64,000 nt of DNA from Proteromonas lacertae. Its lineage: Eukaryota > Sar > Bigyra > Opalinata > Proteromonadidae. Each line of letters starts with the position of its first letter. The first letter of the stretch is position 1. Positions 13,773 through 25,982 of this stretch are shown one piece after another. The notes under the pieces were generated by a model. The model was not told the DNA's origin, did no database searches, and was given only the letters and a program-made list of their open reading frames with translations. Made by a program: the position numbers and the translations under genes. Location: contig NGBS01000590.1 in the NCBI GenBank assembly GCA_002245135.1, forward strand, positions 173,019 to 237,018. Direction: 5' to 3'.

Positions 13773-16700
13773 TTACGTACTACCTAAACCACTTATAAAG
13801 CTACCATACTTTTGTGATTTCATCACTTGTACAAATCTTTGAGGTAAAATAATCATCTCTCCTTGTTCATTCTCCGATCCACATTGATTAAACATTCTAA
13901 CAATTGTTCTTTCAGGGGTATTTGCATCTATTTCTTTCACCATTGAAGTAAATTCTTCTAAAGACAATACACCATCTCCATTATCATCACCATTCTTAAA
14001 TATCTCAAGTAAAGAAGCATCTTCTTTTGTCTGTATGGATAACCACGTTTTCATCACAGAATCAATCACATCATCTAAAAATACGTTTTTGTATTTACCA
14101 TTTGGTTCAGTTATAGCAATTGAAGTTAAATGTGATTTTACCACTTTAACATCATCATAATCCATATAGTCAAATGCACTGAATGTATCATTTATTACTT
14201 TAATCACATCATCTATTTTCAACTCAATATTTCCATCATAAGATAATCTAACTGATATAAACTCTACTGGGATTAATTGCTGTATAATATACAGATAGAA
14301 ATCACATATTTGCATATTATATTCTCCGCTATCATCAACAGGAATAAACCCAGTAATTGCACCAAACCAAAAGAGTCTTTTATTATCAGCATATGTTTTA
14401 ACACTCACAGATAAAGTCTAATAATAATAATAAATAAAACTATATATATATATATATATACATGTAATGATTTAGTAGCTGCAGTTTTCATATTAAATTT
14501 AGATATATACCGATCCATTAAGAATTCAGGCATTGAGTCTCTCGCTTGATTACTTCTATCATCTAAAGCATCAGTTTGTATTTTCATATTCACAATTTGT
14601 GCAGCTTCACTTAATGTTTCGCTTCTTGACATTACTGTAATATTATCTCTCTTCTTTAATACATTTCGTAAAATAGCTCTATATAAACAGAATAAATAAA
14701 ATATTTATAATATATATAATATTCATACTTCACTTTCTTTTCTGTCTTATCATAATCAATTGTACTTTGACTTCCTGTTGATTGACATCCTTCTTCTACA
14801 CTTGGCATTATTCTTTTAATATCACATAATTTCATTAAATCATCAGAAAGCATTCTTTTAATACTTAACGAATTCTTCAAATAGGATTCTTTCAAATCTG
14901 CACTTTCTGCTGCTAAACTTTCTAATATGTCTTTTGTACAAGAACGAACTAATAGTGGAACAATCATTGGATTTGTTCTAGCTAAATTAATTAATACTAC
15001 TGGATTTCCATTGATTCCATTATTTATTAAACCAATTGCCGATTTGAAGAATCTTTTAATAATCTATTTATAATAATAATAAATAAATAAATAAATATAC
15101 TTCAGGATGTTTCAAACTAATTTTATCAATCAATTCTCCAATTATTTCTATATTATGTAATATTGTTAATGGCTCATTCTCTATAATTGATTTAAACAAG
15201 TCAGGATGACTAGACATTGATTTATTAATCAACTCTGGAGAAGCTGATAATGTCATATATAATATAGAACAATCTTGATTTAATATTTCCCTCAAATTTC
15301 TTGTATCTTTTTTCAACATTTCCCTATATGAAAATAATAATAATAATAATTAATATAATACACTAACAATCTTCTACTTAATGTTGGATAATTCATAAAA
15401 ACTCTATCAACAAAATCTAATTCAGCTTGAAGCATGGTTGTAACTAATAATGGATTTTCTTCAGCAACTGCTTTAGTTAATTCTTTTGATTTTGACATTA
15501 TATCTGCTAAAATATTAGGTGATTTTAACCAAATATTACTCCAATTCTCTATATTAAAACTTGAAAACATGTTATCTCTTATCTTATCATTCTCATTAAT
15601 CATTGTTTCTAATAAATTATTGTTCTTTAATAATTCACTATAATTATTATAATATAATATAAATAACTATACCCTAAAACAACTTTACATTTCACTTTTG
15701 AACTTGTTCCATCCATTACACTTTGTAATGATTTTGACTGTTCCTCTAAAGGTAACATACTTATCACTAAACTCAGTAAATTAGGATTAGAAATCTCATT
15801 ATCATTTTTTATTATATTTTCAATTAATTCTTTCTTATCACTTGTACATAGTGGATTTACGAATTTATAAGCTTGTTCTAACATACTGAGTGATTTTATA
15901 TAATCATATTCTTTTAATTCTTCTTTCAAATCATCACAAGCTGCATCTATTACATCTCTTTCATCTGAATATAATTCTCCACTATTTTCTTTATCAAATA
16001 TACTCAAATCCAATAAATTGATTATTGTATTTAAGATTGTTCTATATTCTGGTGTATTATCACTTATTTGCTGTAATATATCAAGAGCTATTTTGATTGA
16101 ATTCTTATTGGGCAATTTCTTTTCTTTTAATAATTCTTGTATAACGACTATAATTTTTAAAATATAGAAAAATATTATAAATACATGATTTAGTACAGTA
16201 TTCTTGTGTAGATTCCCATAATTTTCTTTCATTACTTTTATTTCCAGGTATTTCACTCACCCACTCATTTAATAAAGAGGTTAATATTGCACTTTCTTGT
16301 TCGAAACTAAATATTATTATTACTTATAATATTTATATACGATAGTGAGTGTAAATCAAAATATGTATCATGTAATATCTGAGATTTGAATGTATCAGGA
16401 ACAGCTTCATCTGTTGGTAAATTTACTATTTTTTAATTAGAGAAATATTTTCTATACAATCTAATATAGGATTATTGTATCTGTAGGATAGTGGATCATC
16501 TAAACCATGTTGGTAGGCCAACATCGCAGATTTTATAGTTAACTTTGGATCAGCCAATCCAGTCATTCTAACTTTGTTTATATTGTTTTTTCTCCAACTA
16601 TATATTATTAAATATATAAATCATAACAATATTTAGAAATATACAAAGAATCAGTTCTTCCTAAAAAATGCTTCTTTGGCTCAGGATCTCCCATCAAACA

Positions 16701-16872
16701 TCGCCTTCTACTGCAAAATCTTCTAAATTGGGTTACTACAGTTAACATAAACTAAAAATAAGCAAATACCTGGAGGTCTTGGTTGATATATACATTTCCG
16801 TTGTTGAGATTGACATAATGACTCTATATGAAGTGAATTATTATCAAATAATGAGTTAGTATCGAAAGACAT
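13773..16872 (-). CDS. Intron-rich EF-hand protein of unknown function
   Basis: I read this as a single 11-exon gene of about 900 residues. It starts at the ATG at 16872 (MSFDTNSLFD) and ends with TAA at 13773. The first intron is 16736-16769; the others are similar short GT..TAG introns, and frames join at all ten. One intron, at about 14.41-14.46 kb, begins with a TA dinucleotide run. The middle of the protein is helical and rich in Leu, Glu and Lys, without a family I recognise. Near the C-terminus is a canonical EF-hand loop, DDNGDGVLSLEEF (about 13.98 kb), with acidic residues at the expected calcium-binding positions. This implies Ca2+-dependent regulation. The second EF-hand of a usual pair is weak (around FNQCGSENEQGEM). 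The start lies 88 bp from the divergent BTB-SPRY copy. Calling it one gene rests on frame continuity; the role is unknown. Confidence 0.7.
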
Positions 16873-16960
16873 ATAAAAACAGTTTCTATCAAAATAACAA
16901 TCGTCAAAAGTATTTTGACATTACGATTGTTTTTTCGATTGTTTTTATATTTACATAAAG

Positions 16961-19084
16961 ATGATAATAAAAGTGAATCAAAAGCATAAGAGAAGAGGGG
17001 TATATTTTGTATTTATTTTTATGATAGATTATGTCGAAAATTGGTAGAAAGTGGTTTTGGTGATATAGAAGTGAAGATTGGAGATAATCGAATAATGTCA
17101 ATCAAGTCAATTTTAGTGAATGGAAATGAGACTGTAAAGAAACTGTTGTTAGATGGTGAGTTTGTTGGAGTTTTAGAGTTATATGAAGAAATCGAAGAAA
17201 TTGGCTATTATGAGATGGAGAAATACTACAGTGGTGGTGAACTGATAATCAGTAAAGAGAGTGTGTGTGAAGTGTTGATGTTTTGTTTATGTTATTGTGA
17301 AAAAGAGATAATAAATGATTGTTATGAATTTGTGAAGAATAATATAGATGATGAAGTATTAATGAAATTAATTCATATATGTAATGTATTTGGTGGATGT
17401 TTGAGAGAGATAGAAGACTTGAAAAATATGGAAATAGAAAAGCGAGGATATAAATATTTATATAAGAATGAATATTTGTTGAGATTAGAAATGAATAATT
17501 TGAGTGAGATATTAAATATGAGAGATGTGATAATAGTGAATGAGTTATGGTTATTAAATCGGTTTATTAGGAATGGTATAAATTCCAAAAGAATAAGAAA
17601 GAAAATAAAGAGATAGAAGATGATTTTAAACAATTGATAGAAGAAGATATTGATTGTGAAAAGATAAAAGAGAAAGAGATAGAAAAAGAGAATAAAGAAA
17701 TGTTGAAAGAAATGAAAATAGAATTAAAGAAAAATGAATGTAAAAATCATATAGAAATATATTTAATAAAAGATGAAAGAATTCAAAATATAATAATCAA
17801 CAATTGCAATGAAGATAATAAAGAAGAAGACTTTAATGAAGAAGAAAGAGAAATATTGGATAAGATGAAAGAAGAAGAATTGAATGATGAAATAATGTGT
17901 ATATTAGAAATGAATAATATAAAAATGAGTGAAATAGTATTGATGATAATGAAATATAAAAATATGAAAATTGGAAAGTATAAATACTAAAAATATATTT
18001 AAATAGAATATATCTCAAATACAGAAAAGAGAAATCTATTAGATAGATTATGTATAGAATATAATGAGAATAAAAGAAATCGAACAATGAAATGTTTATG
18101 TTTATTCATTGATGATAAAAAGAATATTTCAATAATAGAAGAAGTATGTGGAAAAGAAGTTCTTTTTAGAATATTGAATGAAGATAATTATTTAAATTCC
18201 AAATCTAAAGAAATATTAATAGAATATATAAAAGAGAATAAACTGAGTTTAAAGAAGAAGAAGAAATGATAAAAATAATGAAAGACAAAGAATTATTGAA
18301 TGAATTAAAAACAAAAGAAATCACATCATTTTCATATCCTCAATCAGAATATTTATTTGGAATAAATGAAGAAATATCAATAATTCCTTTATTTGATGGA
18401 AATCGATGTGAATTTTCAATCAATCCTTCATTGCCAGATGGTTTAATGATAGATCAAGAAAATGGAATAATTCATGGAAAAGTGAATAAAGAAATCGAAA
18501 AGAGAGAATATGAAATAAGTTGTAAGAATATTGTAAATGAAAAGAAATTCAAAATATCATTAGAGTTTGAAGGAGGAAGATTTACAGAATTAAACAAAAG
18601 TGATGGAATATCAATATCAAATAAAAGAAAAACAATAACAAATACAATTCGTGGTTTTAATCATTGTTATTTAAATTTGAAAATGGAAAATGGAATTTAT
18701 CATATCAAATATAAATTTCATCAAAATGGAAGTGAAGGTGATGGTATGATATTAGGATTATCAACAAATAATACATATTCTGGTGGAAATATTTTTGATA
18801 AATCAACATGTAATTATGTTGCATGTAATGGTAAAAGTCAAAATATTACTTATGATTGTCATATTGGAACAGTTGTTAATAAAAATCCAAATTTCAATAA
18901 TCATGGAGATGGTTCAATTTATGAAATGATTGTTGATATGAATAAAAGAGAATTTTGGATAAGTCATAATAATTCATCTCCTGTTTTACTTGTTGAAGAT
19001 TTACCATCTCCATTATATCCTTATGTTGCATTAATATGGGAAAAAACATCAATAGAATTATTGTCAGTTTCACATCAAAATTAG
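16961..19084 (+). pseudogene. BTB-SPRY gene, copy A (frameshifted)
   Basis: The ancestral architecture is visible in pieces. A BTB-like domain (17029 to about 17400, with SGFGDIEVKIGD at its start) is followed by a Glu/Lys-rich helical middle. Next comes an Ig-like He_PIG-type segment (SINPSLPDGLMI, about 18.42 kb), then a SPRY/B30.2 domain (about 18.65-19.08 kb, including YHIKYKFHQNG and REFWISHNNS). BTB-SPRY proteins often act as cullin-3 substrate adaptors; that role is only inferred here. Against copy B at 30.7 kb, this copy has an extra C near 16979, extra G bases near 17565-17577, an extra T near 17969 and a lost base near 18252, so no single frame spans it. A conserved intron start (17000-17027) is still recognisable. 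The SPRY half is intact (272 codons from 18266). It is either a decaying pseudogene or an uncorrected repeat in the assembly. Confidence 0.7.
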
Positions 19085-19181
19085 AACTATTTCTTGCTAT
19101 CATATTTTTCTATATATATTAATAATATTAAAAATAAATAAAACAAAATCATATATATAAAAACAATAATCGATTTATAAT

Positions 19182-22100
19182 TTATAAACTTTTATCTTGA
19201 TCCAATAATTCCCCTAATGCTTTCTTCATTTGAACAAATTTCGCCATCAAATGTTCATGGAATGGTCTCATCTGCACATCACATTTCAACTGATGTACAC
19301 TCATTGCATGTTCTAAAGCTAATATCAATTGATTCAACGCTTCTCTCAAATTACCGATTATCTTTTCAGCATTTTCATTCAAAGATTCTGCTATTTCAGG
19401 ATAAGTTGTTTTATATTCACCATTAATAATTGGATAATAATTGGCTAAACCACCATTCACAGCTGCATCAATAACTCCTCCTAACATTTGAGTGAAATTT
19501 TGAGAAACAACCTTTATTGAAGCTGAATCTAATATTGCATCATTAATATCATTTATTTTAGAATGTAACGCATCTATAGCACCTTCAATTGGGTTTAATG
19601 TAATAGTTTTTGTTTTAACAATCGAAGAAAATCGAATAGGAAATGGAAATACATCTTCACATTCATAATATATTTTTATAATCCACTTTTCCAAAAACTC
19701 ATTGTTACTTTTACCTTCATGTTTTTTTACAGCATAACTTGAACAGAAGTATTTAGTATCATTATTCTTGCTATACTGTCTTATCTTATTAGGGGTGGTT
19801 CTATTATCAATTGGCATGATTCCATTATTATCTATTTCACCTTTGGTTGCTACACTTAGAATGAATGTTTTTATAACTCTTTTATTCTTCAATTCGTTTA
19901 ATTGTTCTTTTGTTAATGGTTTTTGACTTAAATCTAATTCAGCATCAGGAAATTGATTTTTAATTCTTTGAGAGAATGTATCTAATTTTTCAAAATTATT
20001 AGCTTTAGCGATATAATCCTTGTTCTTATAGAATTGAATCCAGTTTTCACCAAAGAAACCAACATAATAATAATTAGGAAATACATTTGATAGAGTTCTA
20101 TCTTCACTAATAATCTTCATATAATATTCAGATTTATGTTTTAAACAATCAGATAATTCATTATATTGATATGTAGATTTATAATATGGTTCAATATAGT
20201 CCAATGTTTTAATTCCTACTTCATACACTTTGGTGCTTTCACATAATGTTAAACAGTCAGCTAATAGTTGATGTTTGTTCATTGTTGTATCTGGGGAATT
20301 AATGAATGCGAAACTTTTTGTTGCACATTTTTCTATTTCAGTTTTCCAAACTGTTTGACATTGACTTAATTCACTACAACTAGTCATAAAGTCTTCAAAC
20401 ATTCCAAATTTCAATAATAATTTCATATATCCAAAATAGGATGTAGAACACATAAATTCATATTGAACTAGTCGTTTCATTGTTGGATGTAAAATGATAG
20501 TAGAATAAGTGATTAAATCATTGATACAAGATAAGAACTTGATTATTTTATTTTCATTATTATAAAATACTTTATTTTTATTACGTAAAAAGTATAATAA
20601 TGAAGTGAAGAAATATAATAAATGATTGCATCTATCATATAAACTATATATTTCCTTTTCACATGTTGTTTCTTGATCGTTATAATAGGAATGATTCTGT
20701 AAATATTGTCTTAAAGCTATAAATAGTCTTACAATAAATTCATCAACATTCTCTTTCTCTTCTTCAATTATACTATAAAATAACTCTTTCACCATATCAA
20801 ATATCTTCAAGTTTGGCTTGATTGGGATAACTAACAATAATATGTTATACAATTCTGGGATTTTCTCACATCGTGGTGTTTCAATATCATTCCAAGCTTG
20901 TAGTATATACTGTGGTAATATCACCAAGTATCTGTTATTAGGATCACATTCATATCCTTTTATCAATACATTTAAAGATAAATGAACATAGGAAGATAAG
21001 AAATCTAAATTATGAATTGATTTACAGTATTCTATCAACGTATTATTCTCATTAAACAGTTGTGATCCAAGAATAATAGGAATATGAGCTAATACTTGCA
21101 ATTTGAACTTGATTAGAGTATTCCAATAGGATTTATAACAATCATTGATCAATAAAGTATCAGATAATTTGATTATTTTATCATAGATTGATAACTGCAT
21201 TTCATTATCTTTATATACTGTATTGATATGAATAATAAAGCTTTTCTCATCAATTAAATAGAAATAAAATAAAAATCCAGTGGTTAAATCACCAATAAAA
21301 TAAAACTTCTTTACCAATGGAACTAATTTGAATTTTAACGATAATATTTTCACTTCATCCAATCTTGTATCAGTTGATTGTATAGCATTTTTATTATCAT
21401 AACATAATAATAAATAATCAATAAGTGGTAGTAAAAGTGGTCTTTTATCTGTTGGACATTTTACTTGACAGAATTCTAAGATTGCTAATAAAATATATAA
21501 AGATAATAAGAATATGATTCGATTATTATCTTCTTTATAATACCCATATATATTGATTATTGATTCTAATATTTTCATTCTCAATTCTAATGGAGAATCA
21601 CTGAATATAGTTGAATCTACTAAATCATAGATTAATAATAAAATTGATAGTTTTAACTCTAAATTCAATTTCTTTATTGAAGTTGATTCACTAAATATTA
21701 ATAACAAATTGGAGAATAATGTAATTAAAATATTATCATTTTCTAACTTAAAATCAATTAAATCAAAGATTGTCATTATATTTATATTTAAGGTAGTAAT
21801 CATTGTATAAATCCAAGGCTTAGAGTGTAAGGATTGAATGAAATTCACATAATATATGATAATACTAGTAATATTGTCTTTTATATCTTCTGTTACTGTT
21901 TTATTTAGTTTTTCATATCCATCATATATAAAATGAACAACATCCATAAGTACATCAGTTATCTCATTGATAATAGTAAGAAATTGAGATGATGGTTCTT
22001 CTTCAGCTTGTGTAAGCTTATTATATTGATTTAAATAGTAATTTAAGATAGGAATAGTAACTTCTGGGAGTTTAGGAGATAAAATGAGATAAGATAGTTG

Positions 22101-23574
22101 ATACAAAATCTTTATCTCGTGTTTGTTTAACACAATATAATAATTCTAAGAATGTCTGAATTGATATTTCTCTTAACTTTGATTCTTTACTTATTAATTC
22201 AAATAGTTTTGTAAAAATCAAATGATTGCATTGTATAATTTCATTTATATTATTCGATACTAAATGGCTGATAGAATCACAATATGCGTTTGAATTCTGT
22301 TGGATTAATGTTGAAATATCAGCGTTTAAAAACCATTGTAGATTCTCAATTGTTGAATGATTTGGTGATATTAATTTTGTACTAATAAATAACTTATCTT
22401 TACATTTATTTTTATATTCTGGTTGTTGATATGTATATAATATTCTATTCAAATATTGATTCATACTTTCACTCTTATTCATATCCATTGTCTTATAACA
22501 TACTAACTCTTTCTTCTCATCTTTAACTATAACTGGTAATGATGATGATTTAGTATATTCTGATTTAGTTGTTATTCTAAAAAATGCAGTACATTGTTGA
22601 GTATCTCTACCAGCATTTGAAGATATATGTTCTACTTTAACTATACAATATAATATCTCATTTTCATCTAATTTTGATGGTAAATTCAATGAGAAATATT
22701 CCATATAACTTGGATTATTATTATGATAATAATAGGAGGTAGTAATTGGATTATTACAACTGTAACTCTTTTCCTTTGTATTATTATTATTATAGATTTT
22801 ACCTCTACTGATTGTACCAGTCAACTCACCTTTGCTATTACACACATAAACATGTAAAATAAAATTCTTTGATTTCATATTCAATTCACCTAATTTGAAT
22901 TGTTCAAAACATAATAAAACAATTTTAGGAAAATCAATTGAGAAATCTCTTCTATTAACACTATCTGAATCTAATGGTGAAATTAAAATAGTATTCTTAT
23001 CAGGAACTACATCATCAATATAACCACTTGTTAAACAGCATGACACTTGCAATGGTGTAAAATCATTGGATAATTTAATCTTATCTGATTGGTTGTTTAT
23101 TATATTATCAATTAATTGTTGAATTCCTTCATTACAATCACTACTATTACTACTTACATATACTTTCATATTGTTAAATATGTAATTTTCTGTGTAAAGC
23201 CATATATTCTCTGTCAATAAGATTGCTGCAGCTCCAATTGGTTTACGATATGGTTCTTGTTGTTCTCGAAGTGGTTCAGTTGAATAGATTCTACAGCATA
23301 AATATATCTTATTCTCTAACAAATATCGAAGATGAAATGAATGAAATAAATATGTTGTTGTTTGCATTTTATTTGTAATTAATCCCAACTCTGTTATTAT
23401 TTCACGATGATTAGGGAGATATAAGTAATATTGATATTCTATTGATCCATTGTTATTATAACTATTGGGAGTAATTTGAAACATCAAATGTGTGGGTTGC
23501 TCGTAATACTCTGGTGGAATTGGTAATGCATTGAATAATACGAAATCAATTGTATTCTAATAAATAATAATTAC

Positions 23575-23622
<48 letters not shown>

Positions 23623-24484
23623 TTCTCGTATTTGAGGTGTACATTTATGCGTTAAACAGTAATTCGATAATGTCTCAATTATATTATAAGTGGTATATAA
23701 ATTAATTGGATTGGTGTTATATTGATCCATTATTCTTTGACCTTTATCAGGAATTAGTAATCCATTATTGGGATTCAAAGATCGATTGTAGGAAAGTGCA
23801 ATGGAGAAAAATATGTAACCAAATAGATTCTGATAGGGATATGATAAATTCTGATAGTGATTCTTATATTGGATAAGGTTGTTGATGAAGAAATTATATT
23901 TATCAGATTTAATTTGATCATTTTGAAGGGAGTCACCTTTTAACAGTTCTTGGAAGTTGGCAATTATTTGGTCAACATAAGATAATATGAATTGACTCGA
24001 CCATGGAAAACTATTCTCGAATCTTCTTAATCTTCTACTTAAACATGAGTATATACGACTTTCAATATCTACTACTGGCATACCAGGTGGTAATAAGGAG
24101 TCTGAAGAAGTTAAACTTTTCTGAGACATTCTTGGAGAGGCTGTAGGAGTAAAAGAGTATTTTCTCTTTGTTATATGAGGACTTACTCCGAATTTTACCG
24201 GTGGTGGCATGCTCTGAGACTAATAAAAAATATATTAATTTTAGATCATACTTTCTCTACACCTACTAGAATTTCGATACAATCCCTTGGAACTTCTAGC
24301 AACACAGATGAATTTTTCAAATATCCACGCACCATCGAATCAGAACATTCTGTCACTTTGATAGTATCACCTATTTTAAGCGAAGTGTTGGAAGATTCAC
24401 AGATATATTCTTTTTTCACTATATAATAGGAATAGAAAAAGTTCTTATACCTTCTGCTACACCTCTGGTTGGGCTAAACGACAT
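19182..24484 (-). CDS. DOCK-family guanine nucleotide exchange factor (SH3, C2/DHR-1, DHR-2)
   Basis: Four exons: 24452-24484 region (24451-24484), 24252-24418, 23623-24219 and 23556-19182. Introns are 24419-24450, 24220-24251 and 23557-23622, the last filled with a TA repeat. About 1,720 residues. The N-terminus forms an SH3-like fold (GDTIKVTECSDSMVRGYL, about residues 27-66). The middle contains the DHR-1/C2 region (DFPKIVLLCFEQFKLGEL). The C-terminus is a DHR-2 catalytic domain, ending with the family signatures EDVFPFPIRFSSIVK, LNPIEGAIDAL and MLGGVIDAAVNGGL. DOCK proteins activate Rac/Cdc42 GTPases at membranes and drive actin remodelling and cell motility. The SH3 at the N-terminus is the layout of the DOCK-A/B groups. 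One frame break lies between 22072 and 22133: the upstream frame stops there and the downstream frame overlaps it, without a good intron. It may be a one-base indel or an assembly error. The promoter is shared with the divergent glycosyltransferase gene 66 bp away. Confidence 0.88.
23578..23621. repeat. (TA)n microsatellite inside DOCK intron 3
   Basis: A pure TA dinucleotide run of about 40 nt fills most of the 66-nt intron 23557-23622, starting directly at the GTATAT donor on the minus strand. It is the longest intron verified in the window. Confidence 0.9.
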
Positions 24485-24531
24485 CTTTTATCTAGATTTT
24501 TAATTAATAACGTTTGATTCAAATATTGCTT

Positions 24532-24537
24532 GGCTTG
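24532..24537 (+). promoter_or_regulatory. GGCTTG motif in the DOCK / B3GNTL1 divergent promoter
   Basis: GGCTTG, in the context TTGCTTGGCTTGACC, sits 14 nt before the B3GNTL1 ATG and 48 nt from the DOCK ATG, in a 66-bp divergent spacer. It matches the motif in four other spacers. Confidence 0.35.
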
Positions 24538-24550
24538 ACCAACTTGAATA

Positions 24551-25758
24551 ATGAAAAGAGTTCATTCTACTGGTGAGGAAGATAAAACACCAAATAAGAA
24601 AGTATTCCTATCTTTTGATGCAACTAGGAATTAAAATCACATACAAATGATATAATATCTGTTATAGTAAGTTCATTTTCATATTTTTATGATTAGATTG
24701 CTGTATATAACGCTGAAAAGTTTATTGACGAAAGTTTTGATGCTTTATTAGATGTTGAAATGCCAGAAAATTCAACAATAGAAGTAAGATATTTACCATC
24801 CATAATAATATTATAGATATCTGTATATAATGATGGAAGTAGTGACAAAAGTACTGAAGTATTAAATAATAATTTTAACAAATTCAAAGATAATCCCAAT
24901 TTCTCAATAGTTTATAGTGAAGGTGAAATATCTCATGGATGTGGCTATGCTAGAAATCAGTGTGTAAAACAGAGTAAAGGAAATTATTTATGTATATGCG
25001 ATGTAGATGATATAATGTTGAAGAAAAGAATAGTTGTAGAATATGAAGAATGTAAAAAGCATCCAAAAGCTATAATTGGTAGTAGATTTAAGTATAAATA
25101 ATATATAAATAATGAAATAATCTAAAATAGACGATTTCCTGAAGGTTCAACATGGCATTATAGTGATTGGGCTAATCATTTGAGTGAAAAAGAGTTATAT
25201 TTGCAACAATATCGTGAAGTAACAATAATCCAACCAACTTGGTTTATGAAAAGAGAAATCTTTGAAAAAGTAGGTGGATATATAGAAGATGTAGGTGAAG
25301 ATATAAATTTTTTTCACAGTCATTTAGATTTAGGAGGTGAATTATTTGTAGTGGATGAAGTGTTGTTGTTATATCGATATCATAATGAAAGTGTATCAAA
25401 AGGAATAAGTCGTAGGGAATTATTGCGAATAAGATTAAGAGCTTTAGAAAGAAGAGTATTAAACAAATGGAGTAGCTTTAGTATATGGGGAGCTGGTCGA
25501 GATGGTAAAAATTTTGTGAATGATTTAAGTGAAGAAAATCAAAAGAAAGTGAAATGTTTTGGTGATGTAGATATAAACAAAATAAACAAGACTTATGTGA
25601 ATAGTTATAGTGGTTTAAAAATCCCAATTGTTCATTTCTCAAAACTAAAACCTCCATTTATATGTTGTGTTGCTTTAAATCGAACAAGTGGTGAGTTTGA
25701 AAAGAATGTTAAAAGTTTAGGCTATGTAGAAGGAGTAGACTATTATCATTTTAATTAA
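24551..25758 (+). CDS. B3GNTL1: GT2-family glycosyltransferase, B3GNTL1 type
   Basis: Five exons: 24551-24601, 24628-24666, 24697-24783, 24817-25091 and 25131-25758. The introns are 26, 30, 33 and 39 nt. The spliced product is 359 residues, close to the length of animal B3GNTL1. The N-terminal half is a GT-A fold glycosyltransferase: IISVIIAVYNAEKFI opens the Rossmann core, VYNDGSSD is the nucleotide-binding turn, and DVDDIM is the DXD metal site. The second half carries the acceptor-side motif PTWFMKREIFEKVGGY and the acidic region EDINFFHSHLDLGGE, then the C-terminal extension typical of this subgroup (FSIWGAGRDGKNF, CFGDVDINKINK, YVEGVDYYHFN). The family is annotated as UDP-GlcNAc:Gal beta-1,3-N-acetylglucosaminyltransferase-like, but its substrate is poorly established. 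No signal peptide is seen, so a cytosolic location is likely. All key residues look intact. Confidence 0.9.
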
Positions 25759-25982
25759 AACTAATTAGTAACTTAATTTAAATTGTATTTAATGTTTAAA
25801 TCGAAAAATACAAAAATGAAGTGTATTAATAAACAAGCTTTTGATTTGATCTACATAACTATACATTCTATTTGAATATTATGGTAATTGAAGAGTATAG
25901 TAACTTTTTTGAATTATGGATTTGATTTTGATTATGTTATAAGGTATAATCAAATAAATGGATTTGAATTGAGAAATGATGG

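Noticed and set aside
17373-18087. Minus-strand ORFs rich in Phe, Tyr, Ile and Leu opposite the BTB-SPRY copy
   Set aside because: They are antisense of Glu/Lys-rich coding sequence; apparent membrane segments are an artefact of composition.
23578-23621. Long TA run as a telomere or replication feature
   Set aside because: It sits inside a DOCK intron and is one of several intronic TA runs.
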